In this document: in pieces, positions 7,620 through 10,767 of the stretch
Numbering within the stretch: the stretch's first letter is position 1
Layout: each line of letters starts with the position of its first letter
DNA from: Bacillota bacterium
GTDB lineage: Bacteria > Bacillota > Clostridia > Christensenellales > SZUA-584
Length of the DNA: 10,767 bases
Reading direction: 5' to 3'
Assembly: GCA_023415915.1 (NCBI GenBank)
Contig: JAEZIZ010000086.1
Coordinates: 1-10,767 of the forward strand
Position numbers and translations under genes: made by a program
The notes under the pieces: model-generated
Told to the model about the DNA's origin: nothing
The model's input: the letters and a program-made list of their open reading frames with translations, nothing else
Database searches by the model: none

Positions 7620-8976
7620 TGTCGCTCCGTAAATACCGATTGATAAATGTCTGTTCTATCCACTTTGTGTGAACGTTTCCGGACATGAAATCTTCGTCGT
7701 TCATTATTGCTTTGGCAAACTCAGCGTTATGCTCGATTCCCGTAATCTTTAGCTCTTCGAGCGCCGCGCGGCTTAAAGCAATCGCCTCCCCGCGGTCGTC
7801 GCCCAAGCATATTATCTTCATTATCAGCGAATCGTAGAAAGGCGATACCTCGTCGCCCGCGCAAAATCCCGTGTCTACGCGCACGCCGTTGCCTCCCGGC
7901 AGCGTCAATCCGCTTATTATTCCCGGAGAAGGGCGAAAGTTTTCATCGGGGTTTTCGGCGTTTATCCTGCATTCTATCGCGTGGCCTTTGCATACGAGAT
8001 CTTCCTGCTTTATCGCAAGCTTGTGCGAAAGCGCGGCATGTATCTGCGCCTTTATTAGATCGACGCCGTATATGCACTCGGTTACGGGATGCTCCACCTG
8101 TATCCTCGTGTTCATCTCCATGAAGTAAAACCTGCCGTCGCCCGTAAGCAGAAATTCCACCGTACCTGCGCCCACGTAGTTTATAGACTTCGATATGCTT
8201 ACGGCTATGCGCTCCATCCTCTTCAGCGTATCTTCGTCTGCGTTAGAAGCGGGCGCTTCCTCCACAAGCTTCTGGTTCTTTCTCTGCAATGTGCATTCCC
8301 GCGTGCCTAAGTGAATTGTGTTGCCGTACTCGTCGGCGAGTATCTGTACTTCTATGTGCCGCGCGTCGGGAAGATAAGACTCTATGTATACTCTTCTGTC
8401 GCCGAACGCCAGCTCGGCTTCCCTGCAGGCCATAGAAAACGCCTGCTCCAGCTCCTCTTTGCAGCACACTATGCGTATGCCCTTGCCGCCGCCGCCCGCC
8501 GCCGCTTTTATAATAAGCGGATAGCCGATTGCTTCGGCGACTTCCCGCGCTGCTTCTATAGTATCCACCGTACCGTCCGAGCCGGGAACGACCGGGAAAC
8601 CGTTTTCGGCTACCATCGCGCGCGCCTGCTGCTTATCGCCTATAATATCCATGCATTCCGCCGAAGGGCCAACAAACCTTATGCCCTCTTCGTCGCACAT
8701 GCGCCTGAACTCTGCGTTCTCAGCCAGAAAGCCCACGCCCGGATGTATGAGGTCTGCGCGGTACGCCTTCGCCGCTGCAATTATACTCTCCATGTTAAGA
8801 TAGCTCTTCTCTGCCTGCCTCGGGCCTATGCATACGCTTTCGTCCGCCAGCCTCGTATGCATGCTGCCTTCGTCGCTCTCCGAGTATACTGCTATCGTCT
8901 TAAGACCTATTTTTTTGCAGGTGCGTATTATCCTTACGGCTATCTCGCCCCTGTTCGCAACAAGTATTGTATTCAT
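7606..8976 (-). CDS. accC: Acetyl-CoA carboxylase, biotin carboxylase subunit AccC
   Basis: AccC uses ATP and bicarbonate to carboxylate the biotin on AccB. The 456-residue protein has the standard architecture. The N-terminal biotin carboxylase domain starts ILVANRGEIAVRI. The ATP-grasp domain has Lys115 and the glycine loop GGGGKG (161-166). The active-site stretch FMEMNTRIQVEHPVTE (285-300) and a C-terminal domain follow. ATG at 8976 lies 3 nt after the accB stop, with a modest AAAGG ribosome site. Juxtaposition with accB and accD makes acetyl-CoA carboxylase far more likely than pyruvate or propionyl-CoA carboxylase. Confidence 0.96.
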   Translation of the reverse strand: MNTILVANRGEIAVRIIRTCKKIGLKTIAVYSESDEGSMHTRLADESVCIGPRQAEKSYLNMESIIAAAKAYRADLIHPGVGFLAENAEFRRMCDEEGIRFVGPSAECMDIIGDKQQARAMVAENGFPVVPGSDGTVDTIEAAREVAEAIGYPLIIKAAAGGGGKGIRIVCCKEELEQAFSMACREAELAFGDRRVYIESYLPDARHIEVQILADEYGNTIHLGTRECTLQRKNQKLVEEAPASNADEDTLKRMERIAVSISKSINYVGAGTVEFLLTGDGRFYFMEMNTRIQVEHPVTECIYGVDLIKAQIHAALSHKLAIKQEDLVCKGHAIECRINAENPDENFRPSPGIISGLTLPGGNGVRVDTGFCAGDEVSPFYDSLIMKIICLGDDRGEAIALSRAALEELKITGIEHNAEFAKAIMNDEDFMSGNVHTKWIEQTFINRYLRSDNGTV

Positions 8977-8979
8977 GGG

Positions 8980-9396
8980 TTAAGCCTTTGCGTATTTAAA
9001 AAGCGCGTCTTTGGCGATTATCGCCTCGGCGTCTTTTTTAAGCACGCGCTCTATTATACCGTCTTTGGGCGCGGGTATCTCGTTCATAGTCTTCATTGCT
9101 TCAATTATGCACAGCACGTCGCCTTTTTTCACTTTGGAGCCTTCCCGCACATACGGCTCTGCACCCGGCTCTCTCGCTACATAAAACACTCCCGATATAG
9201 GCGCCAAAACAAGATCGTCGCTGTCGTATTCATGAGCGGCGGCGGCTTTTTCCCTTTGCTGCGGGGCGGCGACACGCGCCGGAGCGCACACCTCTTTTTC
9301 AAGCGATATTTTTATTTCCTGTGTTTCTATGCTGAATTTGCTGAACGAAGATTTTTCCGCCTTGTCTATTATACTGAAGATTGTTTCCAGATCCAT
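8980..9396 (-). CDS. accB: Acetyl-CoA carboxylase, biotin carboxyl carrier protein AccB
   Basis: AccB carries the biotin that shuttles CO2 between AccC and AccD/AccA. From the ATG at 9396, with an excellent ribosome site (AGGAGG at 9403-9408, 6-nt spacing), it has 138 residues. A short N-terminal domain (about 1-35) is followed by an Ala/Pro/charged linker (38-58) and a biotinyl domain (62-138) with EAMKTMNE; Lys102 is the biotin site. The residue after that Lys is Thr, where Met or Leu is most common, a tolerated variation. An in-frame ATG at 9465 would add 23 residues that look non-coding and overlap a dispersed repeat, so I reject it. This is the first gene of the acc-fab transcript. Confidence 0.95.
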   Translation of the reverse strand: MDLETIFSIIDKAEKSSFSKFSIETQEIKISLEKEVCAPARVAAPQQREKAAAAHEYDSDDLVLAPISGVFYVAREPGAEPYVREGSKVKKGDVLCIIEAMKTMNEIPAPKDGIIERVLKKDAEAIIAKDALFKYAKA

Positions 9397-9462
9397 GCCG
9401 ATCCTCCTAAAGCGCTTCATTAATACAACTTTATTTGATAAGCTGAGCGCGTTTTGCGTCAA

Positions 9463-9494
9463 CACCCCATCAAGCCTTACGTCTTGCTGGGGAC
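9463..9494 (-). repeat. CAGCAAG/CTTG hairpin repeat (copy 2), in the accB leader
   Basis: On the minus strand this reads GTCCCCAGCAAGACG, then two variable bases, then AGGCTTGATGGGGTG, matching copy 1 at 30 of 32 positions. It lies between the accB promoter and start codon, so it would be transcribed as a stable hairpin about 80 nt into the leader. Unlike copy 1 it has no T tract behind it, so it is not a terminator in this orientation. It is preceded by GCGC-CGG-GCGC, another possible small stem. Confidence 0.65.
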
Positions 9495-9546
9495 CCCGGA
9501 AACCGCGCCCGGCGCTTACCTTGGCAGATTGATTTCAAAAATAATA

Positions 9547-9561
9547 GTTAGCACTGCTAAC
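9547..9561. promoter_or_regulatory. Operator-like dyad downstream of the accB promoter
   Basis: GTTAGC-ACT-GCTAAC is a perfect 6-bp inverted repeat, and outer bases extend it partly (AAT...ATT). It lies at roughly +13 to +27 from the predicted start, where a bound protein would block elongation or clearance. Size and symmetry suit a winged-helix dimer such as the MarR-family protein encoded next door. Assigning it to that protein is inference. Confidence 0.6.
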
Positions 9562-9579
9562 GATTAATTGATTTTAGAA

Positions 9580-9608
9580 ATATTATCACGCCACTGATAA
9601 TATGTCAA
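9580..9608 (-). promoter_or_regulatory. Promoter of the acc-fab operon, with a dyad between -35 and -10
   Basis: The minus strand has TTGACA (9608-9603), a 17-nt spacer and TAATAT (9585-9580), with TG one base before the -10 (extended -10). This is close to the sigma-A consensus, and the start would be near 9573. Between and over the elements lies a perfect inverted repeat with 9-bp arms, ATATTATCA and TGATAATAT, 6-nt spacer (9580-9603). A protein bound there would cover the polymerase contacts. No other promoter of this quality is seen up to fabZ. Confidence 0.8.
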
Positions 9609-9635
9609 CGCCGTTATGTTTGGCACATGTTTCGA

Positions 9636-9657
9636 TTATGTAATAAATATTACATAA
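9636..9657. promoter_or_regulatory. 22-bp perfect palindrome upstream of the acc-fab promoter
   Basis: Two 10-bp arms, TTATGTAATA and TATTACATAA, flank AA. The site is centred about 75 bp upstream of the predicted start, behind the -35, a position typical of activators or of a second repressor site for looping. It has no T tract and is A+T-rich, so a terminator for the regulator gene is unlikely. Its sequence differs from the other two dyads of this region. The binding protein is unknown. Confidence 0.55.
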
Positions 9658-9788
9658 CTTAAGTCACCGGCGCATCTTAAACCCCTTTGTAAATTACGAA
9701 TCTGCTTACACAGAGCTGCATATGTTTATTTTTTGTTACCTTAAAGCCCGTATAAATAAACTTTTTTTAACAGTTGATTCTATCTTTT
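9658..9788. other. Spacer between the regulator gene and the acc-fab control region
   Basis: This A+T-rich stretch contains no convincing gene or strong terminator for the regulator, so read-through from it into accB is possible. A 14-codon frame starting near 9720 lacks a ribosome site and was not accepted. Confidence 0.5.
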
Positions 9789-10241
9789 TTAATTTTTCTC
9801 CAACCGGCTGAAGAAATCCGCAAGGCCGTTTAACGACTTAAGTATGTCCGGGTATTCGCTTATCTTAAAATCCCGAAGTAAGCTCTGCACCATTTCGTCA
9901 TGGAATTGCCTGTGGTTTTCACAGCACTCCCGGCCTTTTTCCGTCAGCTTAAGTATGCTCATTCTCCTGTCCTTGTCGGATTTGACTTTTTCTATATACT
10001 TCTTAGCTTCAAGCCTTGCCGCCGTTACGCTCGCTGTAGCCTTTGTTATATCAAGCCCCGACGCGATATTGGTAAGCGTAGGCACTTCGGCGCTCTCTAT
10101 TTCCTCCAGCATATGCATCTCCGTACGGCTAAGCCTGCCGTTTGCCGACTTTGAGACTATCTTCTCCTGTATGCGCAGTATCTTGAAAAAGAGTTCTTTA
10201 AGCACTTTGTTAAGCAGCTTTTTTATCTCACGTTCCGTCAT
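9789..10241 (-). CDS. MarR-family transcriptional regulator, FabT-like
   Basis: This 150-residue protein has MarR-family build: flanking dimerisation helices and a winged helix-turn-helix. The region LSRTEMHMLEEI...LTNIASGLDITKATASVTAARLE is the DNA-binding core, followed by the wing with SDKDRRMSILKLTEKG. It heads the FAS cluster like FabT in streptococci and MarR proteins in clostridial fab clusters, which repress the genes and respond to acyl-ACP; that role is inferred from position. The ATG at 10241 (weak GGGGTGG upstream) gives the normal family length. A start at 10361 would add 40 residues of non-homologous sequence encoded by a structured leader. The gene has its own promoter with a dyad over the start site, suggesting autorepression. 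Confidence 0.88.
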   Translation of the reverse strand: MTEREIKKLLNKVLKELFFKILRIQEKIVSKSANGRLSRTEMHMLEEIESAEVPTLTNIASGLDITKATASVTAARLEAKKYIEKVKSDKDRRMSILKLTEKGRECCENHRQFHDEMVQSLLRDFKISEYPDILKSLNGLADFFSRLEKN

Positions 10242-10260
10242 ATTACCACCCCAACCTTTC

Positions 10261-10356
10261 ATCCAAACCGCTTTTGGATCCCCTGTGTTGCACATTATCT
10301 TCGCGGTGCAGCTGCCCCCGCGCATTACACCGGCAAGCCTGCGACTTGCTGGAGCC
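10261..10356 (-). promoter_or_regulatory. Structured 5' leader of the regulator gene (three hairpins)
   Basis: In transcript order the minus strand shows three successive inverted repeats. First is the CAGCAAG/CTTG element (10328-10356). Second is CGCGG...CCGCG around an internal GCAGCTGC (10302-10322). Third is ATCCAAA, 5-nt loop, TTTGGAT (10261-10279), ending 19 nt before the start codon. The leader from the predicted start near 10379 is about 138 nt, long for a MarR gene. None of the stems is followed by a T tract. I do not recognise a known riboswitch class. It may regulate translation or be an inserted repeat. Confidence 0.4.
10328..10356 (-). repeat. CAGCAAG/CTTG hairpin repeat (copy 3, diverged)
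   Basis: On the plus strand CCGGCAAG and CTTGCTGG pair (8 bp, one G.T) around a 7-nt loop. Aligned with copy 2, the order CACC, CAAGCCT, CG, CTTGCTGG, CC is conserved with small gaps. It lies in the leader of the regulator gene in the same orientation, relative to transcription, as copy 2 in the accB leader. Confidence 0.45.
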
Positions 10357-10363
10357 CTCAAAA

Positions 10364-10388
10364 AATTAGTTCGTTGTTTAAACTAATT
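10364..10388. promoter_or_regulatory. Operator-like dyad over the regulator gene start site
   Basis: Perfect 8-bp arms AATTAGTT and AACTAATT are separated by 9 nt, and the 8-bp palindrome GTTTAAAC lies across the second arm boundary (10376-10383). The site begins inside the -10 box and runs about 15 nt past the predicted start, the usual place for an autorepressor. Confidence 0.6.
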
Positions 10389-10413
10389 ATATCATATAAG
10401 AACATTGAGGCAA
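10386..10413 (-). promoter_or_regulatory. Promoter of the MarR-family regulator gene
   Basis: The minus strand has TTGCCT (10413-10408), a 16-nt spacer and a perfect TATAAT (10391-10386) preceded by TG one base upstream (extended -10). Transcription would start near 10379. Confidence 0.72.
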
Positions 10414-10468
10414 GAATATTTTGCATATTAAGATATTTCAAGTATGTTAATATTTATAATGCTTAAAT

Positions 10469-10494
10469 AATCACCCAGCCAAGGGCGATTTTTC
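10469..10494 (+). terminator. Possible intrinsic terminator, plus-strand orientation
   Basis: AATCACCC and GGGCGATT form an 8-bp stem with one A.C mismatch and a 6-nt loop, followed by TTTTT. No gene on the plus strand ends here, so it could only serve an antisense transcript. On the minus strand the same stem is followed by ATTATTT, a weak T tract, and could end a gene beyond the right edge. Low confidence either way. Confidence 0.3.
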
Positions 10495-10561
10495 CTGAAC
10501 ATTATAAGAGACACTTGCGGACAGCCTCGCGATATATTACGGTTCCGCCAACAACATTTGG

Positions 10562-10596
10562 TAAAGATTCTTCGTCCCTTAGGTCCTCTGAATGAC
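10562..10596 (-). repeat. Dispersed repeat of the CATTCAGAG...GAAGAATCTTT type, second copy
   Basis: The reverse complement begins GTCATTCAGAG and ends GACGAAGAATCTTTA, as in the copy at 173-202, with a different middle. It is placed about 50 bp inside the right terminal repeat, mirroring the left end. Confidence 0.6.
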
Positions 10597-10655
10597 ATAT
10601 GAGTTTCCTTCTATAAAAGCCTGATTTTACGGTATTAGTTGCTTTTGTCATTGCT

Positions 10656-10712
10656 ATGAAAACAGAGGAGAAAAAAGTGTACAAAAAAGAAGGTTGTAAA
10701 CACAACCCGTAA
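10656..10712 (+). other. 18-codon mini-ORF in the terminal repeat
   Basis: ATG to TAA encodes MKTEEKKVYKKEGCKHNP. An AGAGGAG lies inside it, 6 nt before an in-frame GTG (10674), so a shorter product from the GTG has the better ribosome site. The identical frame occurs in the left arm on the minus strand. It precedes the outward frame in phase, separated by TAA and two codons. Too short to call a gene with confidence. Confidence 0.15.
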
Positions 10713-10718
10713 AGTAGT

Positions 10719-10767
10719 ATGATCGCTAGGTCGTCAGAGAAACGGGAACCGACATTCCTAGCTCTTG
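10719..10767 (+). CDS. Partial outward-facing ORF at the right edge, unknown product
   Basis: ATG at 10719 opens the same frame as the one at 51 on the minus strand at the left edge and runs off the window after 16 codons. Both copies point away from the fab locus. The product is unknown; the 5' end of a gene in a multi-copy element is one explanation. Confidence 0.2.
   Translation, partial: MIARSSEKREPTFLAL

Larger units (their letters stand above)
10414..10644. other. Intergenic stretch upstream of the regulator gene
   Basis: Apart from the hairpin at 10469-10494 and the dispersed repeat at 10562-10596 I see only A+T-rich sequence. A 67-codon minus-strand frame (10502-10705) is made of repeat sequence and shares its first 20 codons with the left-end frame through the terminal repeat; it is not accepted as a gene. 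Confidence 0.55.
10645..10767. repeat. Right arm of the 123-bp perfect inverted repeat
   Basis: This is the exact reverse complement of 3-125. It contains the mirror of the hairpin (10692-10707) with its T tract on the minus strand, again stopping transcription that enters from outside. Plus-strand reading shows the mini-ORF and then the outward frame described for the left edge. The arm runs to the last base, so the true repeat is probably longer than what is visible. Confidence 0.9.

Noticed and set aside
9440..9462. Second possible accB promoter with TTGACG at 9462-9457
   Set aside because: No acceptable -10 box is found at 16-18 nt, whereas the upstream TTGACA/TGnTAATAT promoter is near consensus.
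9397..9465. 23-residue extension of AccB (start at 9465)
   Set aside because: The ATG at 9396 has an AGGAGG at ideal spacing, and the extension begins inside a dispersed repeat.
9548..9555. TTAGCACT resembling half of the HrcA CIRCE element
   Set aside because: The other CIRCE half (GAGTGCTAA at 9-nt spacing) is missing; the bases are explained by the shorter GTTAGC/GCTAAC dyad.
10241..10361. 40-residue N-terminal extension of the MarR-family regulator (start at 10361)
   Set aside because: The extension does not resemble the family, covers three inverted repeats, and begins only about 18 nt after the predicted transcription start; ATG 10241 gives the usual length.
1..10767. Composite transposon carrying the FAS operon
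   Set aside because: No transposase, target duplication or cargo signature is visible; the enzymes are core genes, and an assembly break at a multi-copy repeat explains the matching ends.
1..10767. CRISPR array, tRNA, rRNA, prophage or defence genes
   Set aside because: No regularly spaced direct repeats, no tRNA or rRNA sequence and no such protein families were seen on either strand.

Overview
The window is one complete type II fatty acid synthesis (FAS II) locus. Twelve genes, all on the minus strand, run right to left: a MarR/FabT-type regulator, then accB-accC-accD-accA (acetyl-CoA carboxylase), then fabH-acpP-fabK-fabD-fabG-fabF-fabZ (initiation, carrier protein and elongation cycle). 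A single FabK-type enoyl-ACP reductase, a MarR-family regulator at the head of the cluster, carboxyltransferase on two separate short subunits, and SD-type ribosome binding sites all point to Bacillota, most likely an uncultured member of Clostridia. Base composition of the genes looks intermediate by eye, and isoleucine is written mostly as ATA in the stretches I translated codon by codon. I cannot name a genus.

Layout. 1-303: outer repeat arm, dispersed repeats and no convincing complete gene. 304-341: intrinsic terminator of the fab operon. 371-9396: eleven genes from fabZ (distal) to accB (proximal), with junctions from a 14-nt overlap to a 26-nt gap and no internal promoter that I could see. 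9397-9788: control region with a consensus promoter (TTGACA, 17 nt, TGnTAATAT), three different inverted repeats and a leader of about 177 nt. 9789-10241: the regulator gene. 10242-10413: its own promoter, an operator-like dyad over the start site and a structured leader of about 138 nt. 10414-10767: intergenic sequence ending in the second outer repeat arm.

How the genes work together. AccB carries biotin, AccC carboxylates it, and AccD/AccA transfer the carboxyl group to acetyl-CoA to give malonyl-CoA. FabD moves malonyl to AcpP. FabH condenses acyl-CoA with malonyl-ACP. FabG, FabZ and FabK then reduce, dehydrate and reduce, and FabF runs later condensations. The MarR-family protein is the obvious candidate repressor of both transcription units.

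The window is bounded by a perfect 123-bp inverted repeat (3-125 and 10645-10767). It most likely marks where an assembly ran into a multi-copy element. The enzymes are ordinary members of known families. What merits attention is the non-coding sequence (multiple dyads, a hairpin element shared by both leaders, the outer repeats), the gene order, and an altered FabZ active-site loop. I found no evidence for a new enzymatic or defence system.
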